Shown piece by piece: positions 1 through 6,924 of a stretch of DNA of 19,470 nt. Source of the DNA: Fimenecus sp045613585 (GTDB lineage: Bacteria; Bacillota; Clostridia; Oscillospirales; Acutalibacteraceae); assembly GCA_045613585.1 (NCBI GenBank), contig JAZLBG010000130.1:1-19470 (forward strand), written 5' to 3'. Under the pieces are notes generated by a model. It did not search any database. It saw only the letters and a list, made by a program, of their open reading frames with translations, and was not told the origin of the DNA. How positions within the stretch are numbered: position 1 is the first letter of the stretch; each line of letters begins with the position of its first letter. Position numbers and translations under genes: made by a program.

Positions 1-2277
1 GCAGGTATGCACGTTGGTCACATCAAGGCATATTCAGGTCTTGAAGTAGTATCAAGAAAAAGAAGACTTGAGGGCTACAATGTGCTTTTCCCAATCGGTT
101 TTGACGCTTATGGTCTTCCAACAGAAAACTATGCTATCAAAACAGGTATCCACCCAAGAAAAGTTACTGATATGAATATTGAAAAGTTCACAAGTCAGTT
201 AAAGAGAGTTGGTTTCTCATTCGACTATTCAAGAGTAGTTGACACAACTGACGATAAATATTATAAGTGGACACAGTGGATTTTCCTTAAAATGTTTGAA
301 AACGGACTTGCTTTCCGTGATAAGACTCTTGTTAACTACTGCCCATCTTGTAAGGTTGTTCTTTCAAATGAAGACTCACAGGGCGGTAAATGTGATATCT
401 GTCATAGTGACGTTGTTCAGAAGTCAAAGGACGTTTGGTATTTGAGAATTACAGAATATGCTGACAAACTTCTTGAAGGTTTGAATGATGTTGATTATCT
501 TCCAAACATCAAGCTTCAGCAGGTTAACTGGATTGGTAAATCTCGTGGTGCATTCGTTAACTTTATCTTTAACGAAATTCCTGAAGAATTAAAGATTTAC
601 ACAACTCGTCCTGACACACTTTTCGGTGTAACATTCATGGTTATGGCTCCTGAGCACCCAATCATTGACAAGTACGCTGACAAGATTACAAATATGGATG
701 AAATCGTTGCATACAGAACAGAATGTGCAAAGAAAACAGAATTTGAACGTACACAGCTTGTAAAAGACAAGACAGGTGTTAAGATTGCAGGTGTTACTGC
801 AAAGAACCCTGTAAATGGTAAGGATATTCCAATTTACATATCTGACTACGTTATGATGGGTTACGGTACAGGCGCTATTATGGCTGTTCCTGCACATGAT
901 GACCGTGACTATGACTTTGCAAAGAAATTCGGTATTGATATTGTTGAGGTTATTAAGGGTGGCAACATTGAGGAAGCTGCTTATGCAGGTGACGGTGAAA
1001 TGGTTAACTCTGAATTCCTTAATGGCGTTGACAATAAGAAAGAATCAATTGCAAAGATGATTGATTTCTTACAGGATAAGGGCATCGGCGAAGGCGGCGT
1101 TCAGTATAAGATGAAAGACTGGGCATTCAACCGTCAGCGTTATTGGGGTGAGCCAATTCCAATCGTTCATTGTGAAAAGTGTGGTATGGTTGCTGTTCCT
1201 TACGAAGAACTCCCATTAAGACTTCCTGAAGTTGAAAACTTTGAGCCAGGTACAGATGGTGAAAGTCCACTTGCAAAGATTGAGTCATATGTAAACTGCA
1301 AGTGTCCAAAATGTGGTGGCGATGCAAAGAGAGAAACTGACACAATGCCACAGTGGGCAGGTTCATCGTGGTATTTCTTAAGATATATTGACCCACATAA
1401 TGACAACTGCCTTGCTGATATGGATAAGCTTAACTACTGGATGCCTGTTGACTGGTATAATGGTGGTATGGAGCATGTTACTCGTCACCTTATCTATTCT
1501 CGTTTCTGGCACAAGTTCCTTTACGATATCGGTGCAGTACCTTTTGCTGAACCATATGCAAAGAGAACTGCTCAGGGTCTTATCCTTGGACCAGATGGTG
1601 TTAAGATGAGTAAATCTCGTGGTAACGTTATTGACCCTAACGAGGTTGTTGATGTATTTGGTGCAGACGTACTTCGTACTTATGTACTCTTTATGGGTGA
1701 CTATGAGCAGGCTGCTCCTTGGTCAGAAAACTCAGTTAAGGGTTGTAAGAGATTTGTTGACAGAATCTGGAATCTTCAAGAAATTCTTGTAGATGGAGAC
1801 GAATTCTCAAAAGAACTTTCATCTTCATTCCATAAGACAATTAAGAAAGTTACAGAAGATATCGAAACTCTTAAATATAATACTGCAATTGCAGCACTTA
1901 TGACTCTTCTCAATGCAATCTATACAAAGGGTTCTATCAATAAGGCAGAGCTTAAAGCACTTCTTCTCCTTGTTAACCCATTTGCTCCTCACGTTACAGA
2001 AGAAATGTGGGAAGTTTGCGGTTATGGTAAAATGATGGCTGCAGATGGTGAATGGCCAACATACGACGAAGCAAAATGCATTGACGAAACAATTGAAATC
2101 GTTGTTCAGATTAATGGTAAAATCCGTGCAAAACTTAATGTAGCAGCAGATATCGAACAGGCAGATGCAGTAGCACTTGCTAAAGCAGACGAAAAAGTTG
2201 CAGCAGAACTTGATGGTAAGAATATTATCAAGGAAATCTATGTTAAGGGTAAACTTGTAAATATCGTTGCAAAATAA
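1..2277 (+). CDS. leuS: Leucyl-tRNA synthetase (5' end cut by the window)
   Basis: Class I aminoacyl-tRNA synthetase that charges tRNA-Leu in the cytoplasm. The frame is open from base 1, and the first residues (AGMHVGH) already contain the class I HIGH-type signature as HVGH at 10-21, so the ATG at 7 is internal and roughly 40-50 N-terminal residues are missing to the left. Further landmarks are a Cys-x2-Cys plus Cys-x2-Cys zinc-like knuckle (NYCPSC, then KCDIC), the CP1 editing domain with TTRPDTLFG (from 601) and GTGAIMAVPAHDDRD (from about 870), a second CxxC pair (CEKC, CPKC), and the KMSKS loop exactly as KMSKS at 1603-1617. The C-terminal anticodon-binding domain follows, ending in TAA. 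Length and domain order fit bacterial LeuRS. Codon use is like that of a well-expressed gene. No gene follows closely; the next 138 bases hold repeats. Confidence 0.97.
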   Translation, partial: AGMHVGHIKAYSGLEVVSRKRRLEGYNVLFPIGFDAYGLPTENYAIKTGIHPRKVTDMNIEKFTSQLKRVGFSFDYSRVVDTTDDKYYKWTQWIFLKMFENGLAFRDKTLVNYCPSCKVVLSNEDSQGGKCDICHSDVVQKSKDVWYLRITEYADKLLEGLNDVDYLPNIKLQQVNWIGKSRGAFVNFIFNEIPEELKIYTTRPDTLFGVTFMVMAPEHPIIDKYADKITNMDEIVAYRTECAKKTEFERTQLVKDKTGVKIAGVTAKNPVNGKDIPIYISDYVMMGYGTGAIMAVPAHDDRDYDFAKKFGIDIVEVIKGGNIEEAAYAGDGEMVNSEFLNGVDNKKESIAKMIDFLQDKGIGEGGVQYKMKDWAFNRQRYWGEPIPIVHCEKCGMVAVPYEELPLRLPEVENFEPGTDGESPLAKIESYVNCKCPKCGGDAKRETDTMPQWAGSSWYFLRYIDPHNDNCLADMDKLNYWMPVDWYNGGMEHVTRHLIYSRFWHKFLYDIGAVPFAEPYAKRTAQGLILGPDGVKMSKSRGNVIDPNEVVDVFGADVLRTYVLFMGDYEQAAPWSENSVKGCKRFVDRIWNLQEILVDGDEFSKELSSSFHKTIKKVTEDIETLKYNTAIAALMTLLNAIYTKGSINKAELKALLLLVNPFAPHVTEEMWEVCGYGKMMAADGEWPTYDEAKCIDETIEIVVQINGKIRAKLNVAADIEQADAVALAKADEKVAAELDGKNIIKEIYVKGKLVNIVAK

Positions 2278-2286
2278 TATATAATG

Positions 2287-2315
2287 GTAGGGCGGGGTCT
2301 TGACCCCGCCGCTAC
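2287..2315. repeat. GTAG-flanked GC-rich hairpin (REP-like)
   Basis: A perfect 9-bp stem, GGCGGGGTC/GACCCCGCC at 2291-2310, with a two-base loop. It is bracketed by GTAG (2287-2290) and CTAC (2312-2315), which can also pair around a single bulged G. It is far more GC-rich than the surrounding DNA and starts ten bases after the leuS stop. A GTAG tetranucleotide beside a GC-rich hairpin is the classic look of REP elements mobilised by RAYT transposases; membership in that family is inference, because no transposase is in the window. No T run follows, so it is not a standard terminator, although it could slow or end leuS transcription. Confidence 0.7.
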
Positions 2316-2324
2316 TGCTTAGAG

Positions 2325-2395
2325 TGTCATTCTGAGGAGTGTAACGATGAAGAATCTATATATTGTTGAGATTTTTCACTTCGTTTAGAATGACA
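2325..2395. repeat. 71-bp imperfect inverted repeat, dispersed-repeat type
   Basis: The ends TGTCATTCT (2325-2333) and AGAATGACA (2387-2395) are perfect inverted repeats. Inside, ACGATGAAGAATCT on the left matches the reverse complement of AGATTTTTCACTTCGT on the right with a few mismatches, so the whole element folds into one long hairpin. Sequences with the ends GTCATTCTGAG and AGAATGAC are, from memory, a very widespread intergenic repeat in Clostridia and other phyla; that is recollection, not a search result. It has no ORF. It fills most of the gap before the rlmA-like gene and may carry weak promoter-like bases at its right end (TATAGA near 2397), which I do not call. Confidence 0.7.
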
Positions 2396-2415
2396 TTATA
2401 GAGTTTGGTGTTATT

Positions 2416-3222
2416 ATGTTCATTTGTCCTATTTGCAAATCAAAATTGAATAAAAAAGAAAAAACTTATGTTTGCGAAAATAATCATTCTTTTGATATTG
2501 CAAAACAAGGGTATGTGAACTTGTTGCCAGTTAATAAAAAGCATTCAGATAACCCGGGCGATTCAAAAGATATGGTTTTATCTCGCAGAGCTTTTCTAGA
2601 AGGTGGTTATTACGATTACTTTGCGGAAAAATTAGTTGATATAATCAATTCGATTTTTGCAAATAGTCAAAAAATATCTATTTTAGATTGCGGCTGTGGT
2701 GAAGGATACTACGACGGATTTCTAGGAAAGTTAAAAACTAACTATGAATTGTTTGGGTTTGATATTTCTAAAGAAGCAGTCCGTTTTGCATCTGCAAAAT
2801 ATAAAAAAGGGAATTTTGCGGTTGGCAGTTGTTTTAATATGCCTGTTGAAAGTGAATGCTTTGACCTTGCAATAAATATTTTTGCCCCTATGGTTGAAAG
2901 TGAAACTGTAAGAGTGCTCAAAAATGGTGGCTATTTAATATATGCAGTGCCCGGCAAAAATCATTTAATGGGCTTAAAAGAGCTTCTTTATGAAGATGTT
3001 TATGAAAATGAAGAAAAGCACACAGAATATAACGGATTTGAGTTTGTAGAAAGACATACAGTTAAGAGTGAAATAGCACTAGATGGTAAAATGGGTGTAA
3101 ATCTTTTTAAAATGACACCATATTATTTCAAAACCGAATTAGGTGCAGCAGATAAAATAGAAAAAAATAATGGATTTACAACAGAAATCCATTTTGACTT
3201 TCTTGTTTACAGAAAGATATAA
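2416..3222 (+). CDS. rlmA: 23S rRNA (guanine-N1)-methyltransferase, RlmA family
   Basis: SAM-dependent methyltransferase of 268 residues that in characterised relatives methylates N1 of G745 (RlmA-I) or G748 (RlmA-II, TlrB) in 23S rRNA. The N-terminal zinc site is visible as C4, C7, C20 and H24 in the pattern CPIC...CENNHSFD, followed by the family signature AKQGYVNLLP and the stretch DNPGDSKDM. The SAM-binding loop is LDCGCGEG at residues 90-97. Length is typical for the family. The start ATG at 2416 gives the zinc finger at the usual distance from the N terminus, but the ribosome binding site is weak (GGTG at about 2407). The stop is TAA. Which of the two guanines is the target cannot be decided from sequence alone; some RlmA-II enzymes affect macrolide (tylosin) resistance, and I infer nothing about that here. 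Confidence 0.9.
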   Translation: MFICPICKSKLNKKEKTYVCENNHSFDIAKQGYVNLLPVNKKHSDNPGDSKDMVLSRRAFLEGGYYDYFAEKLVDIINSIFANSQKISILDCGCGEGYYDGFLGKLKTNYELFGFDISKEAVRFASAKYKKGNFAVGSCFNMPVESECFDLAINIFAPMVESETVRVLKNGGYLIYAVPGKNHLMGLKELLYEDVYENEEKHTEYNGFEFVERHTVKSEIALDGKMGVNLFKMTPYYFKTELGAADKIEKNNGFTTEIHFDFLVYRKI

Positions 3223-3235
3223 TATATGCTAAAAT
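3206..3235 (+). promoter_or_regulatory. Possible sigma-A promoter for the cyclase-family gene
   Basis: TTTACA at 3206-3211 and TAAAAT at 3230-3235 with an 18-base spacer, inside the very end of the rlmA-like gene and just past it. This would start a transcript about 20 bases before the next ATG. The match is reasonable, but in AT-rich DNA such pairs arise by chance, and co-transcription with the upstream gene is equally possible. Confidence 0.35.
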
Positions 3236-3262
3236 AATTTTACAAAATTTTGGGGTGATGTA

Positions 3263-3871
3263 ATGAAAATCATTGATATTTCAAAAGATGTTATGACTTG
3301 TGAGGTTTTCCCTGGGGACCCTGTACCAAGTCTTAAAAAAGTGAAAACTATTGACGATGTTAATGCATATAATTTAAGTGAAATCAATATGTGTCTTCAT
3401 AATGGTACACATATGGATGCACCTTTGCATTTTTTACCTAATGGTAGTGACATTACAGAATTTGACCCTGATGTATTTTTAGGACCTTGCGTAGTTGTTG
3501 AGGTTAAAGAAGAATTTATAACAGGTGCATTTATTGAAGAATATTTCCCAAGGAATGCAACAAGAATACTTATAAAAAGTCATGGTAAAGCAGTGTTCCA
3601 TGAATCCGCTGCATCAGAACTTTCACATATGGGATATGTGTTAGTTGGTACTGATGGTATGACTGTTGAGCCTGAGGGCAGTGACGGAAGAACACATAGA
3701 ATGTTTATGGTTGATAATGTTGCACTTCTAGAAAATCTTGATTTAGAGAATGTTGAGCCTGGCAAATACTTTTTAGTGGCGGCTCCCGTTAAAATCAGTG
3801 GGGCAGAAGCAGCTCCCGTAAGAGCAATGCTTGTGTCAGATTTTATTTTCTGGAGTGGCGAACAGAAATAA
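3263..3871 (+). CDS. Cyclase family / kynurenine formamidase-like metal hydrolase
   Basis: A 202-residue protein of the cyclase family (PF04199), which includes KynB-type arylformamidases and other metal-dependent amidohydrolases. The family's metal-binding motif HxGTHxDxPxH is present as HNGTHMDAPLHF, giving H46, H50, D52 and H56 as likely zinc or manganese ligands. The N terminus (IIDISKDVMTCEVFPGDP) matches the usual opening that ends in YPGD-like residues. The ribosome binding site GGGGTGA lies 5-11 bases before ATG 3263. The stop is TAA. It precedes a chromate-transporter pair by 42 bases, so they may be one transcription unit, but no substrate link is obvious. There is no other tryptophan-degradation gene nearby, so kynurenine formamidase activity should not be assumed. 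Confidence 0.85.
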   Translation: MKIIDISKDVMTCEVFPGDPVPSLKKVKTIDDVNAYNLSEINMCLHNGTHMDAPLHFLPNGSDITEFDPDVFLGPCVVVEVKEEFITGAFIEEYFPRNATRILIKSHGKAVFHESAASELSHMGYVLVGTDGMTVEPEGSDGRTHRMFMVDNVALLENLDLENVEPGKYFLVAAPVKISGAEAAPVRAMLVSDFIFWSGEQK

Positions 3872-3913
3872 GTTAAAAATTATCTAAAACGAATTTTGGA
3901 GAGAGCTTTTCGA

Positions 3914-4462
3914 ATGGTTAAAAAATTACTAAGCCTGTTTTTGACATTTGCAAAAATAGGTAGTATCACTTTCGGTGGGGGACTTACAATGCTTCCACTA
4001 CTTACAAGAGAAATAGTGGGTAAGAAAAAATGGGCAACTGAAGAAGAACTTCTAGACTATTATGCAGTTGGTCAGTGCACACCGGGTATTATCGCAGTAA
4101 ATACTGCAACATTTATCGGTTATTATCAGGCGGGTGTACTTGGCGGAATATTTGCAACACTTGGTATGATTACTCCATCAATTATAATTATCACAATTGT
4201 TGCATCTGTCTTACAAAACTTTATGGATTACCCAATAGTTGCATCTGCACTTACAGGCATTAACGCTATTGTTTGTGCATTGCTTTCACATACAGTAATC
4301 ACACTTGGTAAAAAAAGCCTTGTGAATGTAGTGTCAGTGGTACTTTTCATAATTGGACTTATTGTTTGTTTTGTATTTGATGTTACACCAATTCTGCTTG
4401 TTATTTTTGGTGGTATTATTGGTGTTGTTTACAATAAAATTAAGGAGGGCAAATCAAAATGA
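3914..4462 (+). CDS. chrA: Chromate transporter family protein, first half-size subunit
   Basis: Membrane protein of the CHR family (PF02417), about 182 residues. Its N terminus KLLSLFLTFAKIGSITFGGG, followed by MLPLL, is the family's hallmark, and residues such as AVGQCTPGIIAVNTATFIGY match the conserved loop. Several hydrophobic stretches follow. The frame is also open from a TTG at 3896, but ATG 3914 is preferred because GGAGAG lies at 3898-3903, a normal distance upstream. The stop TGA overlaps the ATG of the next gene as ATGA, indicating translational coupling. Half-size CHR pairs are common in Firmicutes (for example YwrA/YwrB of Bacillus subtilis) and are thought to work together as the two halves of full-length ChrA. 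Chromate efflux is a family-level inference; many such pairs have unknown physiological substrates. Confidence 0.9.
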   Translation: MVKKLLSLFLTFAKIGSITFGGGLTMLPLLTREIVGKKKWATEEELLDYYAVGQCTPGIIAVNTATFIGYYQAGVLGGIFATLGMITPSIIIITIVASVLQNFMDYPIVASALTGINAIVCALLSHTVITLGKKSLVNVVSVVLFIIGLIVCFVFDVTPILLVIFGGIIGVVYNKIKEGKSK

Positions 4463-5028
4463 CCTTCTTAAAATTGTTTTATGAATTTTTTAAAATCGGA
4501 CTTTTCGCAGTTGGCGGTGGTCCTGCTACAATTCCATTTTTGCAAGATTTGGCAAGAAGTGATTATGGTTGGTTTAATGAAGACCAGTTAGGCGTAATGG
4601 TTGCAATAGCAGAAAGCACACCAGGCCCAATCGGTATAAATATGGCAACTTATGCAGGCTATAATGCGGGATTTGGTGAATTTGGTACCGTAGGTGGAAT
4701 TTTAGGTGGAATCACCGCAACAATGGGGCTTGTAACACCATCAATTATTGTAATTATTCTTGTGGCAGGCTTCTTAAAGGCGTTTAAAGAAAACGCTTAT
4801 GTAAAAGGTGCTTTCTCAGGTATTCGTCCTGTTGTAACTGCACTTGTTTTGTTTGCGGTTTTCGGTATTATTAAACCTATTTTCTATGCAAATGGTGAGT
4901 TCGCAATACCAGTAATTGCAATTTCTGTTGTAGTTTTCGGACTTATGTTTATTAAAAAACTTAAAAAATTACACCCTGCATTCTGGCTTGTTTTAGGTGC
5001 AGTAGCAGGAATATTATTAAAGTTATAA
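4459..5028 (+). CDS. chrA: Chromate transporter family protein, second half-size subunit
   Basis: The 189-residue partner of the preceding gene. Its opening (LFYEFFKIGLFAVGGGPATI) is the CHR-domain signature again, followed by AIAESTPGPIGINMATYAGY and a series of hydrophobic segments up to a C-terminal LVLGAVAGILLKL. It starts at ATG 4459 inside the stop codon of the first subunit, with AAGGAGG at 4442-4448, so both proteins should be made in equal amounts. The two halves are homologous to each other, consistent with an ancient duplication that has stayed split here. The stop is TAA. Twelve bases later rlmD begins, so the pair and rlmD could be on the same transcript. Confidence 0.9.
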   Translation: MTFLKLFYEFFKIGLFAVGGGPATIPFLQDLARSDYGWFNEDQLGVMVAIAESTPGPIGINMATYAGYNAGFGEFGTVGGILGGITATMGLVTPSIIVIILVAGFLKAFKENAYVKGAFSGIRPVVTALVLFAVFGIIKPIFYANGEFAIPVIAISVVVFGLMFIKKLKKLHPAFWLVLGAVAGILLKL

Positions 5029-5040
5029 GGATTTGTTTGT

Positions 5041-6405
5041 ATGTCACTTAAGAAAAATCAAGATATACAACTTAATATTGAAGGCTATACTGCCGAGGGT
5101 AATGGCGTAGGTCATTATGATGGACAAGCTGTATTTGTTTCAGGTGCAGCAAAAGGCGACACTATAATTGCTCACATAATTAAGGCTAAAAAGACTTATG
5201 CTATCGGCATTATCAAGCAGATTATAAAGAAATCTCAAGATAGAATCTCTGTTGATTGCTCACATTTCCGCTCTTGTGGCGGTTGTGTATATCGTCATAT
5301 TTCTTATGAGGCAGAAAAAGCACTTAAGAAACAAAAGGTGATTGATGCTTTCACTCGTCTTGCTCATTTAGAAGTAAAAGTAAATGATATTATCACTTGC
5401 AACACAGAGCGTTACAGAAATAAAGCTCAATACCCAGTAGGCTTTGAAAAGCAAGTTGTGGCAGGATTTTACGCTCAAAAAAGCCACAGAATAATAAACT
5501 CTTCTGACTGTGTTTTGCAACCAGAAGAATTTGCTAGCGTAGTTGAAATTGTTAAGAAATGGATGACTGAATTTGGCATTTCGGCTTATGACTCAATAAA
5601 TCATACAGGACTTGTACGCCATATTTACATAAGAAAAGCCTTCCAAACAGGGCAGATTATGGTGTGCCTTGTAATCAATGGTGACGAAATTCCAAAATCT
5701 CACGAATTAGTTGACGATTTACTTAAAATTAAAGGGCTTACAAGTGTTGTAATTAATAAAAATACAGAAAAAACCAATGTGATTTTAGGTCTTGAATGCA
5801 AAACCTTGTGGGGTGCAGATTATATTGAAGATGTGCTTTGCGGAGTGAAAATCAGACTTTCACCACTTTCATTCTATCAGGTAAATCACGATTGTGCCGA
5901 GCTTTTATATAACAAAACAAGTGAATATGTAGGTGCAACGGGTAATGAAACTGTCCTTGACCTTTATTGTGGTGCAGGTACAATCGGACTTTCAATGGCT
6001 AATAAAGTGAAAAAAATTATAGGTGTTGAAATTATTCCTGAAGCAATTGAAGATGCTAAAGTGAATGCAAAAAACAATAATATTGAAAATTGCGAATTTT
6101 ACTGTGGTGATGCAAAAGATGCAGTTAAAATTCTTAAAGATAAGAACACTACGCCAGACGCAGTAATTCTTGACCCACCACGAAAAGGGTGCGACAAAGA
6201 AGTTTTAGAATATGTTGCAGAAATGCAACCTAAAAAGATTGTTTATGTTTCTTGTGATGTGTCAACTCAAGCTCGTGACTGTGCAATATTAAAGGAATTG
6301 GGATATGAAACAAAAGAAGTAACACCTGTTGATATGTTCCCAAGAACAGCGCATGTAGAGTGTGTCGTTTTGTTAAAACGACACAATGAATTGCCAAAGG
6401 CATGA
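5041..6405 (+). CDS. rlmD: 23S rRNA (uracil-5)-methyltransferase, RlmD/RumA family with TRAM domain
   Basis: Makes 5-methyluridine in rRNA from SAM; E. coli RlmD acts on U1939 of 23S rRNA. The 454-residue protein has an N-terminal TRAM RNA-binding domain (about residues 5-62). A complete set of [4Fe-4S] cysteines follows: C73, C79 and C82 (C-x5-C-x2-C) and C157, spaced as in RumA. SAM-binding LDLYCGAGTIGL, the DPPRKGC motif, catalytic C405 in VYVSCD and the general base E440 in HVECVVL are all present. The start ATG 5041 follows AAGGA at 5027-5031. The stop is TGA. The last residues HNELPKA, beyond the usual family end at VECVVL, lie in the first unit of the hairpin array that continues downstream. 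A second homologue without TRAM sits on the minus strand near 13-14 kb and ends in the same seven residues. The exact target uridine is not certain. Confidence 0.93.
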   Translation: MSLKKNQDIQLNIEGYTAEGNGVGHYDGQAVFVSGAAKGDTIIAHIIKAKKTYAIGIIKQIIKKSQDRISVDCSHFRSCGGCVYRHISYEAEKALKKQKVIDAFTRLAHLEVKVNDIITCNTERYRNKAQYPVGFEKQVVAGFYAQKSHRIINSSDCVLQPEEFASVVEIVKKWMTEFGISAYDSINHTGLVRHIYIRKAFQTGQIMVCLVINGDEIPKSHELVDDLLKIKGLTSVVINKNTEKTNVILGLECKTLWGADYIEDVLCGVKIRLSPLSFYQVNHDCAELLYNKTSEYVGATGNETVLDLYCGAGTIGLSMANKVKKIIGVEIIPEAIEDAKVNAKNNNIENCEFYCGDAKDAVKILKDKNTTPDAVILDPPRKGCDKEVLEYVAEMQPKKIVYVSCDVSTQARDCAILKELGYETKEVTPVDMFPRTAHVECVVLLKRHNELPKA

Positions 6406-6540
6406 ATTGTGCAAGGCACATGAATTGGCTTCGCCATGAATTGACCTTCGGTCATTAAACTTTTTTGGCAATTCAAATCGTGGAGCAACGCGAGAAATCA
6501 TGAAACGAAGTTTCAATTCATGACGCATCGCGTCAAATCA
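6361..6540. repeat. Array of short hairpins with ATGAATTG spacers, starting inside rlmD
   Basis: At least seven small perfect hairpins, mostly with three-base loops, are packed into 180 bases: 6361-6385 (11-bp stem, TGTGTCGTTTT), 6392-6402 (TGCC/GGCA), 6408-6420 (TGTGC/GCACA), 6426-6436 (TGGC/GCCA), 6442-6454 (TGACC/GGTCA), 6501-6515 (TGAAAC/GTTTCA) and 6521-6535 (TGACGC/GCGTCA). The left units are joined by ATGAATTG at 6386, 6402, 6420 and 6436. The right ones carry its reverse complement CAATTCAT at 6514-6521. TGAATTGCCAAA (6387-6398) recurs inverted as TTTGGCAATTCA (6464-6475). Arm sequences differ from hairpin to hairpin while pairing is kept. 6479-6493 holds a degenerate unit. The array covers the last 15 codons of rlmD and ends at the ribosome binding site of the next gene. 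Confidence 0.88.
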
Positions 6541-6558
6541 TTCTTTAAGGAGTATAAA

Positions 6559-6912
6559 ATGAAAGAAAACTTGCTTGTAGATTTATCCAAACAGTTTGCT
6601 GTTGATATTGTAAATCTTTGTGCTGATATAAAAGAAAATCGAAAAAGTAATATCTTGTTAAATCAACTCTTGCGTAGTGGCACAAGTATGGGAGCAAATA
6701 TCCACGAAGCAAATTATGCATCAAGTAAAGCTGACTTTATAAACAAATTGCAGATAGCATTGAAAGAGTGTTATGAAACCGATTATTGGCTTTCATTGTT
6801 CAGAGAAACACACATAATAACTGATACTGAATATAAAGATATGTTCGCAAAATGCAGTAAAATTCGTAAATTGCTTATTTCATCTATCACTACCGCAAAA
6901 AGCAATAAATAA
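6559..6912 (+). CDS. Four-helix-bundle protein of the 23S rRNA intervening-sequence (IVP/S23) family
   Basis: A 117-residue helical protein. The core SGTSMGANIHEANYASSKADF and then FINKLQIALKECYETDYWLSL is the signature of the four-helix-bundle family (TIGR02436/PF05635) first seen as ORFs in intervening sequences of 23S rRNA genes and related to Avd, the accessory protein of diversity-generating retroelements. Members form basic homopentamers thought to bind nucleic acid; no enzymatic activity is known. Here the gene is not inside rRNA but directly behind the hairpin array. ATG 6559 is chosen because AAGGAG lies at 6547-6552; an in-frame ATG at 6520 lies within a hairpin and has no ribosome binding site. 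The stop is TAA. The next gene follows after 12 bases. There is no reverse transcriptase nearby, so it is not part of a visible retroelement. Confidence 0.9.
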   Translation: MKENLLVDLSKQFAVDIVNLCADIKENRKSNILLNQLLRSGTSMGANIHEANYASSKADFINKLQIALKECYETDYWLSLFRETHIITDTEYKDMFAKCSKIRKLLISSITTAKSNK

Positions 6913-6924
6913 GGAGCAAAGCAT

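Noticed and set aside
7..9. leuS start at ATG 7
   Set aside because: The HIGH-type motif follows at once, so the frame must begin upstream of the window.
589..897. Minus-strand 102-residue ORF
   Set aside because: It lies antisense inside leuS, is cysteine-rich through codon mirroring, and has no ribosome binding site.
6386..6540. CRISPR array
   Set aside because: Units repeat every 16-18 bases, and the variable parts are 8-10-base palindromes rather than 30-base spacers. No cas gene is present.
6361..6540. Integron attC sites
   Set aside because: The hairpins are far shorter than attC sites, show no core-site pattern, and no integrase is present.
6403..6912. rlmD and the IVP-like gene as one reading frame broken by three TGA codons (6403, 6421, 6442)
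   Set aside because: The frames do agree, but the repeat spacing is not in multiples of three, the intervening translation is hairpin-derived, and the IVP-like gene has its own AAGGAG and ATG 6559.
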